DNA from: Edaphobacter lichenicola
GTDB taxonomy: Bacteria; Acidobacteriota; Terriglobia; Terriglobales; Acidobacteriaceae
DNA: 64,000 bases
Direction: 5' to 3'
Assembly: GCF_025264645.1 (NCBI RefSeq)
Contig: NZ_CP073696.1
Location: 2,790,001 to 2,854,000 of the forward strand
The notes under the pieces were generated by a model. The model saw only the letters and a program-made list of their open reading frames with translations. It was not told the DNA's origin and ran no database searches. Made by a program: the position numbers and the translations under genes. This document shows positions 1-13,200 of the stretch, in pieces; the first letter of the stretch is position 1, and the number at the start of each line of letters is the position of its first letter.

Positions 1-231
1 AGTCCGCTTTTCCCGAAAGTGACGATCAAGGTGCAGGGTGAACATCCCGGCACCTTTACAATTCGTGCCAATCACGTATCGGACGTGAATAAGTATATTC
101 AGTCTGCCACCTTGAATGGCAGACCGCTTACCGTTCCACGCTTTGCGCAGGTCGATATGGTTTCTGGAGGTAGCCTCGTTTTTGAGATGGGACCAATGCC
201 TAATCTCAGCTGGGGGGCGAAGGAGTTTTAA
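1..231 (+). CDS. GH92 alpha-mannosidase, 3' end only
   Basis: The reading frame is open from the first base, so this is the C-terminus of a gene that starts outside the window. The 76 visible residues match the C-terminal beta-domain of GH92 exo-alpha-mannosidases: an N-K-Y-I-Q-S-A-T-L-N-G stretch, then a G-G-S-L-V-F-E-M-G-P motif and a terminal W-G. The complete GH92 gene at 15941-18079 lacks part of this tail, so the two are paralogues of different subtypes. Family role: Ca-dependent removal of alpha-mannose from glycans in the periplasm or outside the cell. The catalytic part lies upstream and is not visible. Confidence 0.75.
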   Translation, partial: SPLFPKVTIKVQGEHPGTFTIRANHVSDVNKYIQSATLNGRPLTVPRFAQVDMVSGGSLVFEMGPMPNLSWGAKEF

Positions 232-325
232 GCGCTTGTTGAAATAGGCACCGAGTCGCCGGCTTTGCGCAGGAATGATCCGCGTTCTGATGATTGCGCA
301 GCGCGAACTCCTACTCGCGAGTCCA

Positions 326-373
326 GTAAAAATAAAAAAGAAATCCCACGAGGTATGCGCTACAAGTGTGGGA
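326..373 (-). terminator. Rho-independent terminator of the LacI gene
   Basis: Directly after the stop codon of the LacI gene (read on the minus strand) there is a TCCCAC...GTGGGA hairpin (arms 368-373 and 344-349, 18-base loop), followed by a T-rich tract, TTTCTTTTTTATTTTT, at 328-343. The large loop makes it weaker than a textbook terminator, but the U-tract is strong. Confidence 0.6.
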
Positions 374-1381
374 CTAGCACCCGCAGGAGTGGCGAATGAC
401 TAGGCTTGTAGGTACGACAACCGCGCGAAACTTCCCGCCGCTGCCTTTCAACCGTTCGAACAGCAACCTGGCCGCCTCGCGGCCCAGTATCTCAGCAGGC
501 TGCTGGACAACCGACAGCGCCGGTGTCAACATGTCCGCCAAATCGAAATCGTCGAAGGAGAACAGCGGTATGTCCCGCCCAGCAGTTTTCCCTAGTGTGC
601 GCAAACCGCGCAACGTAAGGGTTGTGCAGACCCAATTCAATGTAAAAATCGCGTCCGCCTTCTGATTTTGGAAGACCTCTTTCTTTAGCCAGTCCGCAGT
701 AAGCGAGCTTTCGTGGTCCACCAGGCACATCCTCGGCGGAAGAGCTGCTGCCTTCATCCCCGCCTTATAGCCTGCGATCCGCTCCTTGCAGGTGTACAGG
801 TAAGGCCGTGCGCCAATAGCAACTATTCTGCGGCAGCCATGGCTCGCAAGATGTTCGGTTGCCTGCTGCGCACTACGGCGATTGGTAACCGTTACTGTGT
901 CCAACTCGACATTTCGGATCAATTGATCGAATGTAACAACGTGGACGCTGGCCGGAATAATATCAGTAAAAGAGTCTTTTCGGCTGTCTGCCGGAGCAAT
1001 TACCAATCCATCGACCTGCCGGCTCACCAATGTTTCTATTTCGGATCGTTCGACATCGACATCACCGCCAGAACTGGCGAGAATGACCGCATACCCATTG
1101 GCCCTTGCAACTTCCTGAAGTCCATGAACAGCGTTCGCGGTGAACGGATCGGATAAGTTGGGAACAATCATCCCTATCGCGGCCGATCGTTGTGCCTTTA
1201 AACCACGAGCAAGTTCGTTCGGCCGATAACCGAGGCGCTCCATAGCCTGTCGCACTCTAAGCACCTTGTCTTGGCTGACATTCTTCGAATTATTTAGTAC
1301 GCGTGACGCAGTCTTCAACGATACTTCTGCTTCTTGAGCAACGTCGACCAGGGTGGGTGCATCGCTTCGGACTAAAGCCAT
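374..1381 (-). CDS. LacI-family transcriptional regulator
   Basis: A 335-residue protein of typical LacI/GalR length. Residues about 9-60 hold the helix-turn-helix and hinge (T-L-V-D-V-A-Q-E-A, V-S-L-K-T-A-S-R-V-L-N, R-P-N-E-L-A-R-G-L-K). The rest is a periplasmic-binding-protein-like sugar domain starting at A-A-I-G-M-I-V-P-N-L-S-D-P-F. Family knowledge: such proteins repress sugar genes until an effector sugar binds. It lies 16 bases downstream of the MFS porter gene on the same strand, so the two probably share a transcript, with the terminator directly after this gene. It is the likely local regulator of the surrounding glycan genes; the effector is unknown. Confidence 0.88.
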   Translation of the reverse strand: MALVRSDAPTLVDVAQEAEVSLKTASRVLNNSKNVSQDKVLRVRQAMERLGYRPNELARGLKAQRSAAIGMIVPNLSDPFTANAVHGLQEVARANGYAVILASSGGDVDVERSEIETLVSRQVDGLVIAPADSRKDSFTDIIPASVHVVTFDQLIRNVELDTVTVTNRRSAQQATEHLASHGCRRIVAIGARPYLYTCKERIAGYKAGMKAAALPPRMCLVDHESSLTADWLKKEVFQNQKADAIFTLNWVCTTLTLRGLRTLGKTAGRDIPLFSFDDFDLADMLTPALSVVQQPAEILGREAARLLFERLKGSGGKFRAVVVPTSLVIRHSCGC

Positions 1382-1397
1382 CTCTCAGCCAATCTCG

Positions 1398-2813
1398 CTA
1401 TGGAACACGCGTAGAATCTCTTCCGTTATTTGCTACAGCGATCGCGCCAAGAGCCGCCCCGCGCGTTTCCGGGTACCAGAGCCAAATCACAGCCATTTGC
1501 ACAGCCATGAATATGGCAAACACATAAAATATCCGCACCGAAGAAGCATGTTGCACGATAGGGAATACTAAAACGAGCATAGCATTCGCAATCCAATGCA
1601 CAAATGACCCATACCCCTGCCCTGCTCCGCGGACACCGACCGGAAACAACTCGCTCAGGTACACCCAGACGACCGTTCCTTGTGAGAAGGCGAAAAAAAC
1701 GTTGTATGCCATCAAGATGCAGAGGTACACCCAGGAGACCAGGTGGTACGGGATCGCAACCGCCAGACAAAGCAGGCAAATGGCCATTCCGGCCGCACCG
1801 ATGTAAAGCAGTACCTTACGCCCGACCTTGTCCACAAGACTCATGCCGAGGAGCGTCGTTCCAAGGCTCAAGGACGAGATAAGAATCGTGTACCGGTGAC
1901 CTGTTTCGAATCCGATGCCTGCGCTTGAAAGGACATCCAACACATACACCAGCAAAATGTTCGCTCCCGAGAGCTGATTGAAGAAGGCAATGCTCGTAGC
2001 CAGCAAAATTGGGCGAGCGTTCCTCCTCTGAAACAGCCGTCCTTCCCGATTCTTACTGATCACGGCGGTCGCGGCAAACTCAGCGCGCCCGACTACGCTA
2101 CCCTCTTCGGCGATCCCTGTTCGGGTTCTGGGTAGCGACCACAGCAGAAAGACCATAACCATGGAAGGCACAACTCCACCACCCAAGCACCATCTCCATA
2201 GTTCGCCTTGCACATCTAAGCGCACAAACAGCGAGGCCGCAACGAAGGCCAGCACTACTCCTATCCCAACCTGCACCTGAAACAGGCTCACGATTCGACC
2301 ACGCAGCCCATCCGGTGCGAGTTCAGCCAGATAAAGCGGGCAACCTACTGTGAACCCTCCAATCGCCGTCCCGCACAGGAACCGAAGAGCGAGGAGGGAT
2401 GCCAAGTCGGACATAAACGGAAGCGTAGCACCGATCGCAGCCAGCCCATAGAGCATGGCACAGCCGGCTAAGAGGGTTCGGCGCTCCACCCGGTCCGCCC
2501 AGTGGGCCGCCAGGAGGGAGCCAAAGATTGTTCCCCATAAGGAGAACGAAATAGTTATCCCGAAGACGCCAGGCGAGAGATGAAATTGGGTTCGAAGACT
2601 TTGAGTTGCCGACGAGATCGCTCCGAGATCGTAGCCGAAGACGAGCCCACCCAGCGAAACAGCCAGCGCTTCGGCGACTGTCCACTTTGTCAAGTGAGCC
2701 ACCTTGGGCCGCGCTGGTTCATGGTCTCTACATCTCCTATCAACACTGACCCATTCTATGCTGGATGCCAGTCGATGCCCGGTCTCCAAGAGCAACGAAA
2801 AGTCTCCTCGCAT
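1398..2813 (-). CDS. MFS sugar porter
   Basis: About 471 residues with some twelve hydrophobic segments and sugar-porter signatures: F-G-Y-D-L-G-A-I-S in helix 1, A-D-R-V-E-R-R between helices 2 and 3, G-G-F-T-V-G-C-P-L-Y-L-A-E-L-A-P after helix 4, D-K-V-G-R-K in the second half and P-E-T-R-G near the C-terminus. Family role: proton-coupled uptake of a mono- or disaccharide through the inner membrane. The frame is open up to 2954, but the extra N-terminus is unlike the family, so I chose the ATG at 2813; no clear ribosome-binding site settles it. It is followed by the LacI gene on the same strand. Substrate is inferred only as a sugar released by the neighbouring hydrolases. Confidence 0.85.
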   Translation of the reverse strand: MRGDFSLLLETGHRLASSIEWVSVDRRCRDHEPARPKVAHLTKWTVAEALAVSLGGLVFGYDLGAISSATQSLRTQFHLSPGVFGITISFSLWGTIFGSLLAAHWADRVERRTLLAGCAMLYGLAAIGATLPFMSDLASLLALRFLCGTAIGGFTVGCPLYLAELAPDGLRGRIVSLFQVQVGIGVVLAFVAASLFVRLDVQGELWRWCLGGGVVPSMVMVFLLWSLPRTRTGIAEEGSVVGRAEFAATAVISKNREGRLFQRRNARPILLATSIAFFNQLSGANILLVYVLDVLSSAGIGFETGHRYTILISSLSLGTTLLGMSLVDKVGRKVLLYIGAAGMAICLLCLAVAIPYHLVSWVYLCILMAYNVFFAFSQGTVVWVYLSELFPVGVRGAGQGYGSFVHWIANAMLVLVFPIVQHASSVRIFYVFAIFMAVQMAVIWLWYPETRGAALGAIAVANNGRDSTRVP

Positions 2814-3129
2814 GGCGGCATTGATTCTCGGGTAAGACGACGTTGTCACGTATACTTCCAGAAGTTTTGCGGACGTTAGGTGCTCGGAGCTGATTAAGTC
2901 GCAGGAACACGGGCATGCGGCGCTCAAAATGGCCGACGACGTAGGTGCAGCCACGAGCTTGCGCGTGCAACCGTGTCAGTGGATCGTTCGTGGAATGTAA
3001 TGATCCGTTCGGACCAGTGGGTCTACGAAGCCATTTTGCATTCTGGGTGTCGTCTCTCCGGGCTCTAGTTTTCACGCACTTTGAAATTCGTAGATCTGCT
3101 TAGACGGCTTTTTACTGCCGGTGCACATC
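2814..3129. other. Intergenic, divergent promoter region
   Basis: About 316 bases between the MFS gene (minus) and the GH35 relic (plus). It should hold the promoter of the porter/LacI transcript. I see no convincing -35/-10 pair, repeat or conserved small ORF. Confidence 0.4.
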
Positions 3130-3720
3130 ATGGCCAAGTTTTCCCCCTCCAGTGAGAAGATCTCCCAATTTACTTGCCTCGTCCTCTGGTTGCCAATGGT
3201 CGCAGCGCAGTCAACGCAAGCAGCTCCTATTGAGTCGCCGGACATCGTCCTGATCGATGCGCGCCAGCCATCACAGGCGCCCTCCGACTTCGTGGCGGAA
3301 CGAGTGTCTCGCTGTCCAGTCGATCCATCGGCATGAACAGTCAGTTCCTGGTTTTGGATGGAAAGGCGTGGCTGCCGTAATAGGACAGTTCCACTTCTCG
3401 CGCGACCCGAGGCGGATTGGGGAGAACAGATCCTGAAGATAAAGGCGGCGGGAGTCCAGATCGTCTCCTCCTACATCTTCTGAAACCAATTTGAGGAGGT
3501 TGAGGGTCTTCGACTGGTAAGGTCGAGGGAACCTACGTCACTTCGCAGAGCTCTGTCAGAAGCGCGGCATCGATTTTTTCGTGCGCATCGGCCCGTGGGT
3601 TCAAGGAGAGTCTCGCTACCGCACCTTCCAGATTGAGTGAAGGAACGCGCCGCGAACCACCGACCCCGCTTCATGGAATTCGTCAATGCTCTACCAGTAG
3701 ATCGGCGTACAACGAAGCAC
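3130..3720 (+). pseudogene. Decayed GH35 beta-galactosidase, 5' part only
   Basis: Read across three frames, this stretch spells the N-terminal third of a bacterial GH35 beta-galactosidase. It has a leader ending near V-A-A-Q-S, the strand L-V-L-D-G-K-A-W-L-P, then G-Q-F-H-F-S-R-D-P-R, then E-Q-I-L-K-I-K-A-A-G-V-Q-I-V-S-S-Y-I-F, then H-F-A-E-L-C-Q-K-R-G-I-D-F-F-V-R-I-G-P-W-V, and finally M-E-F-V-N-A-L-Y-Q. Breaks are a TAA TAG pair near 3388, frameshifts near 3390-3420 and 3520, a TGA near 3479 where GH35 has a Trp, and a shift near 3690. Similarity stops where the convergent GH2 gene ends, so the catalytic (alpha/beta)8 barrel is mostly missing. The intact GH2 enzyme next door may have made it redundant (inference). 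Confidence 0.8.
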
Positions 3721-3723
3721 CCG

Positions 3724-6975
<3,252 letters not shown>

Positions 6976-7377
6976 CTATTCCTCAAGTCCGCAAAAGCTA
7001 AATCGCTTCCAAAAGGAGTCGCCACGATTCTCCATTAAACGACCCACAAAACAGCGTCTACCGATATACGAAACCTACCTTTCCGGTGTCTGCCAAAGCA
7101 GAAGCTTTCCAAACCTCTCGCTGATATCTTTCTACCGCACTACCCGGAAATGTTTACTTCCTGCTTTCCACGGAACTTTTATGAGCGGCACAATTGACGC
7201 CGAGCTCACGCCATTCAATTCGTTCTTTTGGCCTAACTTTTTGACAACGCTGTCAATCTCAGCAGTCAATTCTAGCCAAACCAATCACGTCTGGCAACAA
7301 CACGATTGGTTGGTTGGCCGTTGATCAAGGATTGAAAGGTAGACGCTCTTCGCTGTATTCTTGCTCGCGTGACACCA
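6976..7377. other. Divergent promoter region with inverted repeat
   Basis: Some 400 AT-richer bases between the GH2 gene (minus) and the propeller regulator (plus). The clearest structure is an imperfect inverted repeat at about 7275-7318: GCCAAACCAATC on the left, GATTGGTTGGTTGGC on the right, separated by 17 bases and lying about 60 bases before the regulator start. It could be an operator or a leader hairpin. No gene is seen. Confidence 0.4.
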
Positions 7378-9573
7378 ATGCTTCAAAGCGCGTCCCGGAT
7401 GACCTTCGGACTCTTCGAGGTTGACTTGAAAGCAGGGGAGCTTTGGAAGGCGGGCCATCGCGTTAAATTGCAGGCTCTCCCTTTCAAGGTGCTCACTGTC
7501 CTGCTTGAAAATGCGGGTGAGGTTGTCACTCGAGAGGAACTTCACAACTCTGTTTGGGGACCAGATGTAATTGTCGAATTCGAGCATTCCCTTTCAAACG
7601 CCATAAAAAAACTACGGGAGGCTTTGGGCGATTCCGCCGAAAATCCCCGCTTCATTGAGACTCTATCGCGTCGCGGATTTCGTTTCATTGCTCCCGTAGG
7701 TTTGATGGAAACGCGGCCTCCGAGTGTTCCAAGCAATTCGGCTGTTGAGACTAACGCCGTTTCTGCGTCCGAAAATGAATCGAGGGTGACCGCGGCACTA
7801 CTCGAATGCGAAGAAACTGCGCCGGCTCGAAGTTGGCGCAGGTACATGATATTCGCGGTTGGTTTCGGATTAGGCGGTTTGCTCGGCGGAATCGCAGTCC
7901 AGATATGGAACGCTCGCCAACCTCATCAGAGGCTGTACCACGTCTCACAAATCACGCAAGATGGCACAATTTATTCTCCAATGGATCCGTTACTGGGAAC
8001 CCTGTCGGCTTTTGCGACCGATGGTAACTACCTATTTGCGCCTTCGAACGAGAATGGACAAGTGGTGCTGTCGCAGATCTCAATGGCAACAGGAGACAAA
8101 CAGATCCTCCCGCTTCCGGGCGAACTCGGGGCTCCCGAAGTGGATGACATATCCCCAGATGGGACCAAATTGCTGGTGCGAAGTAACTTGGGCGCAGCTT
8201 CCCTTCAGCCGCTCTGGATTGTTCCAGTCGATGGTAGTTCGGCCTTCAGAATTTCAGATGTTCTAGCCCAAGATGCAACCTGGATGCCGGACGGACAGAA
8301 CATTTTATATACCTCTGGGAACCAACTCGCTGTAGTTTCTCTTGAAAATGGGAAGTCAACGGCTTTCGCGACGGTGCCAGGCCGCGCTTTCTGGCCGCGT
8401 TGGTCTCCCGACGGAAAACTGCTCCAATTCACTATTATCGACATCGTGAACCACACCTCGTCACTCTGGAAAATCGCTAAAGATCAACGCGTTGCCAGTC
8501 CGCTATTAAAAAGCTGGAACGAGGTTCCGCATGAATGCTGTGGAATTTGGACAGCCAATGGAAACTTTTTTGTCTTTGAGGCAACCCGAGACGGTCATAC
8601 CGACCTCTGGAAGATGAATGCATCCCTGGGTTCGAGCCCGGTTAGAGTGACGAGTGGGCCTATCAATTACAGAGCTCCGTCTCCCGCTCGAAATGGAGAA
8701 CAAATCTTTTTCGTAGGACAAGATGTACGCTCGAGGTTGGAAAGATATGTTTTGGAACGAAAGCAGTTTGTTTCACAACCAGGATTTCTCGCCAGCGCTG
8801 TCCACTTAAGTTTTTCGCGCGACTGTCGATGGGTCGCATGGGTGGATTCGAGCGGTCGTTTGTGGAGAGCGCGAATCGATGGGTCCGAGAGGCTTCTGCT
8901 TACTCCAGCTTCAATGCAAGTTTTCATAGCCACGTGGTCCCCAGATAACACACGGCTGGCTCTAATGTCGCATAATCCAGGGCAACCCTGGCAGATCTAT
9001 ATTGTTAGCGCCGGTGGTGGCAGCCCGGAGCGATTGTTGCAGGAGAATCGGAACATTGGAGATCCTTCCTTCTCTGCTGATGGCAGATACATCGTCTTCG
9101 GAATGGTTCCTGAATTGATGGGACAGGCAAACGTTCCCAACTCACTCGAGACAATAGAACTGTCGGCCCATCGCATCACAAAAGTGCCCGGCTCCCAAGG
9201 GTTGTACAGCCCAAGATGGTCCCCCGACGGACATTTCATCGCAGCCATAACCTTGGACCAGAAAAGAGTAATGCTATATGACACGAAAACGCTGATATGG
9301 AAAACACTTGCTGTAACCTCGGCTGCGAATCCGGTTTGGTCGATGGATGGTAAAGCGCTCTATATTCATGCTTACCGCGAAGAGAGGACCCCAATCTATC
9401 GAGTGAGCGTTCCTACCGGAGCAATGAAAGAGATCGCAAGTCTCAACAACTTTCCAGTTGGCAGTAATGTCAATAAAATTGACTTTTCTGGAATCACGCC
9501 CGACAACGTTCTTCTTGTGCATACAGAAATCTCAAGCGGCAATTTGTATACGTTGGATTTCAATTCAAGGTAG
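7378..9573 (+). CDS. Winged-helix / TolB-like propeller regulator
   Basis: About 731 residues. Residues 5-105 are an OmpR/PhoB-type winged helix (F-G-L-F-E-V-D-L-K-A-G-E-L at the start, S-N-A-I-K-K-L-R-E-A-L-G-D and R-G-F-R-F-I-A-P-V at the end). Near 155-175 is one transmembrane helix (M-I-F-A-V-G-F-G-L-G-G-L-L-G-G-I-A-V). The rest is a WD40/TolB-like propeller with repeated W-S-P-D-G and S-P-D-G-T blades. This CadC-like layout, with cytoplasmic DNA-binding and extracytoplasmic sensor domains, is common in Acidobacteriota. The ligand is unknown; its position before the TonB receptor suggests glycan sensing. The start is uncertain: GTG 7369, ATG 7378 or ATG 7402. Confidence 0.85.
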   Translation: MLQSASRMTFGLFEVDLKAGELWKAGHRVKLQALPFKVLTVLLENAGEVVTREELHNSVWGPDVIVEFEHSLSNAIKKLREALGDSAENPRFIETLSRRGFRFIAPVGLMETRPPSVPSNSAVETNAVSASENESRVTAALLECEETAPARSWRRYMIFAVGFGLGGLLGGIAVQIWNARQPHQRLYHVSQITQDGTIYSPMDPLLGTLSAFATDGNYLFAPSNENGQVVLSQISMATGDKQILPLPGELGAPEVDDISPDGTKLLVRSNLGAASLQPLWIVPVDGSSAFRISDVLAQDATWMPDGQNILYTSGNQLAVVSLENGKSTAFATVPGRAFWPRWSPDGKLLQFTIIDIVNHTSSLWKIAKDQRVASPLLKSWNEVPHECCGIWTANGNFFVFEATRDGHTDLWKMNASLGSSPVRVTSGPINYRAPSPARNGEQIFFVGQDVRSRLERYVLERKQFVSQPGFLASAVHLSFSRDCRWVAWVDSSGRLWRARIDGSERLLLTPASMQVFIATWSPDNTRLALMSHNPGQPWQIYIVSAGGGSPERLLQENRNIGDPSFSADGRYIVFGMVPELMGQANVPNSLETIELSAHRITKVPGSQGLYSPRWSPDGHFIAAITLDQKRVMLYDTKTLIWKTLAVTSAANPVWSMDGKALYIHAYREERTPIYRVSVPTGAMKEIASLNNFPVGSNVNKIDFSGITPDNVLLVHTEISSGNLYTLDFNSR

Positions 9574-10277
9574 TTTGGTTTTTCTGGGTTTCACAGGTAT
9601 TGGGTTCCTTGAACCGGTGTTTATGTAGCAATAAGTTTGTCCTCGACTCGCCAAAAACACCCTAGGTTTTTTCGTGTTGGCCATTGAGGCCGCTCCGCTC
9701 ATGCACCTTATTCCGCGGATAGTCTTTTCATGCACGCGTAAGAGTCAACGCTGCTGGCTAGCCCGTGTTCAATCAGCGCTCTGGTCACTCCGAATCGTTC
9801 TTGCCGATCAAATCCTCGGCTTCGTGCATAACCTCAGCAGCTTGTTTATCAATTTCTTTTCCAGTTCACTGCGCGCCTGTAAACGCGTTTGGTCTAGTTG
9901 CGTTCGTCATCAGCAGCTTTGTGTCATGCGTAGGCCTCCTCAACCGACATAGCCGCAATCTGCATGAGAGCGGAATGAAGCTGCGCCGTTTTCCATACAC
10001 ATAATCTTGATGAGATCCAATGTCTAAGTGTGTCGGATGAGTTTAAAGGTCGGCGTATCTATAGCAAAGGCAATAGGTTAATCGGTTAAGAAAAAAATGC
10101 GAAAAAATCGGAGACCGCCCCTTGCGGCTATTGTCATGCGACGCGCAGCTTCCATCCATACAAAGCGGTGGTGTGGAAACTAGATATTCGACACGTCTAG
10201 AGGTTGCCGTTTCCGCATACAAAAGGCTTTGTCCTGAGAGAAATCAGAAATCTCATTCAATTTTGAGAGGCAAGTCA
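9574..10277. other. 700-base gap before the TonB receptor
   Basis: No gene is convincing here. Short frames near 9674-10004 have no family signature and no ribosome-binding site. The AT-rich stretch around 10020-10110 is the likely promoter zone for the receptor operon. The frame of the receptor is open from 10122, but codons before 10278 look non-coding. Confidence 0.4.
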
Positions 10278-13200
10278 ATGCATACATTCCTTCTAAGATA
10301 CTGGTTCGACGGTTTTCTTCCCTTCGTTACGCGCACATCGACGGTTTGGGTACTCGGCTCGAGGGGTTCGCTTTCCACGCTTTTGCCGTCGGCGCAATCC
10401 GATCCGATGCACCACGCAGGGCGAAGACGGCACAGCTCTGAGATATCTACGGAGAGCCGAGCCGAAATGGGACCAAATCACCTCGGTAAGCCGAAAGTCT
10501 TCCGCGATTTCGTCGCCTTAATCAAGATCGTGAGCCGGAGAAATCGTAGCAGCAGCCGAGTTCCCATCGGGAGCACTGGAACATGGCCGAGACTCGAAAC
10601 CAGAGAGTCGAAATCTGTATTGGCAATGATCTTATTCTGTTTCATTCCGTTCGGCGCCCTCGCGCAGGTGACCACAGCGGACGTGGTCGGAACGGTGACA
10701 GATACAACAGGGGCCATCGTTTCAGATGCTACGATAACCATCAAAAATATAGGTACGCAGGTCAATGCAGTGACTCATTCCAACAGGTCGGGGAGCTACG
10801 TCTTTAACCTGCTCGAACCGGGACGCTACTCGATTACCATCCAAGCACCGGGATTCAAAGCTACAAGCATTGCTAACATCGGCTTGGCCGCCGGAGACCG
10901 CGATCGTGAAGATGCAGAGCTGCAAGCTGGTTCAGTCCAACAGACCGTTGAGGTCGAATCAACCGAGCCGTTACTCCAGACCGATACTTCGGCAGTTAGC
11001 AGCGTCGTAACCGAGAAGTCTGTACAAGACTTGCCTTTAAACGGTCGCAATTACATATCCCTCGTAACCATTCAGCCTGGCGTCAACGCGGGTCCGCCTA
11101 ATGCGGTTTCCTCAGGCCAGAGGCCGGACGATCGTCGGCAATCTTCGACGGTTTCTGCAAACGGACAATCCGATCAATTCAACAATGAGATGATCGACGG
11201 AATGGACAATAATGAACGCGAGCAGGGGTTCATCGGGGTTCGCCCGTCGATCGAAGCGATAGCCGAGGTGAAAGTTGATACAAATGTGTACAACGCTGCC
11301 GTTGGACGCAATGCGGGAGCAGTAGTAAACATCATTACCAAGTCCGGAACCAATGCGTTCAACGGCTCGGTTTACGAGTTTTTTCGTAATGACATCTTCG
11401 ACGCCCGCGATTTTTTTGCTCGTGCTGGTGTGACCAACAAGCCCGAATATCGCCAAAACCAGTTCGGAGCTAGTATCGGTGGTCCGATTGTGAAGGATAA
11501 GACATTTTTCTTCGCAGATGTTGAGGATCTTCGCATTATCCAGGGACTAAGCTCCGGCTTGCTTACGGTTCCAACCCTTTATGAAGAGCAGAATCCAGGC
11601 GACTTCTCGGACATTGGCGGCCCCGTAGTACCGACCTCAGCCCTAAACTCAGTCGGTTTAAATTATTTTAAACTGTATCCCGCGCCCAATGTTCCTGGGG
11701 CAGGATTAACCAACAACTATGAGAGTGTTACCAACAAAACGCAATATGCGCTATCTCTAGACGGAAGGATTGACCAGCACTTTCGTAACGGCGATCTTCT
11801 CTTCGGCCGTTATTCATACAATAACGTCAGTACAGAAATACCTGACGCATTTCCGTCAGTTTCTGCAGCCGGCACGACTGTACAACCCGGGCCACCTAAC
11901 TACAGCGGTCCCTCGACCACTAAAGTGCAGGGGGTCCAGTTCGATTATGTACATACAATTACGCCGTCACTCATTCTGGAGTTGAAAGCTGGGTACTCCA
12001 GGATCGTTATTGATACGGAGAATCCAAATCAAGCGAACAATGTGTCGTCCGCGTTCGGGCTGATCAATGTAAATACTCCCCTTGCTCCTGAGACCGGCGG
12101 GTTGATGCCTGTCAATTTCAACTATGGCGGATACAGCAGTCTGGGCGATTCAGGATATCTTCCTATCATCGACGTGAACAACACATTTCAATATATGGGG
12201 TCAGTCATATTCAATCGAGGTGCTCACAGCATCAGCATGGGCGCAGGCATTCTTCGCCGACAACTAAATTACTTCCAGAGCCCACAACCGCTTGGGGGCG
12301 CAAGCTTTGCACAGTCGACTGGAAACTCCCTAGAGGATCTATTGACAGGCAACGCTTTTTCCTATTCGCGGAACAATGCCCTTATCAAACCTGGATATAG
12401 AGCTTGGGAGAATAGCGCCTATATAGAGGATGACTGGCGTGTCACCCACAGCCTGACACTTAATCTCGGCTTGCGATACGATGTCTTCACCGCGTTTACC
12501 GAGGCTCATAATCGTTATGCAAACTTTGATTATACGACGCTAACTCTGATCACCGGAGACCAGAACTCGCATATAGGAATTAATACTAGCTACACGAACT
12601 TCGCTCCACGAGTTGGATTCGCGCAATCAATTGGCAAGAACACTGTCATACGCGGCGGCTATGGGATCTCGTACTACCCCACGACGATTCAAGGAGCAAT
12701 CCAGGACGTGAATCCCCCCTATTTCTTTGCAACCAATTGCACGCCCTGCGCCCCTTTCTGGCCGACACTTCCTATCCCCATTCCATCCAGCACAACAAAT
12801 CTCTCCGGGTCGCTAACCTACATTCCGCCGGATTTCAATACGACGAGGATTCAGCAGTTCAATGTAATGGTGCAGCAGGAAATTGGGAAAAATGTCTTTT
12901 CCGTGGCATATGTAGCGGACTGGGGAGATCATTTGCAATATCAGACAACTGTTAATAGACCCAATCCAACTGGACCCTATCCAAATGACGCGATTACCGG
13001 CCCGCCTCCAACACCTGCTTTGCTCACAGCCACTCAACTGCCAAATGTGACCAATGTCGCAGGGTGGTTACCGACGGCGATCACGAACTATAATTCCATG
13101 CAAGTTGTCTTTGCTCGAAGATTCACCGAGGGGCTGGCGTTCAACGCGAACTACACGTGGGCGCATGGTCTTGGCGATACTGGAAATGCTAGTTCACAAG

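Noticed and set aside
9674..10004. Two overlapping plus-strand frames of about 80-90 codons in the gap before the TonB receptor.
   Set aside because: Cys/Arg/Ser-rich, no signature, no ribosome-binding site; not supported as genes.
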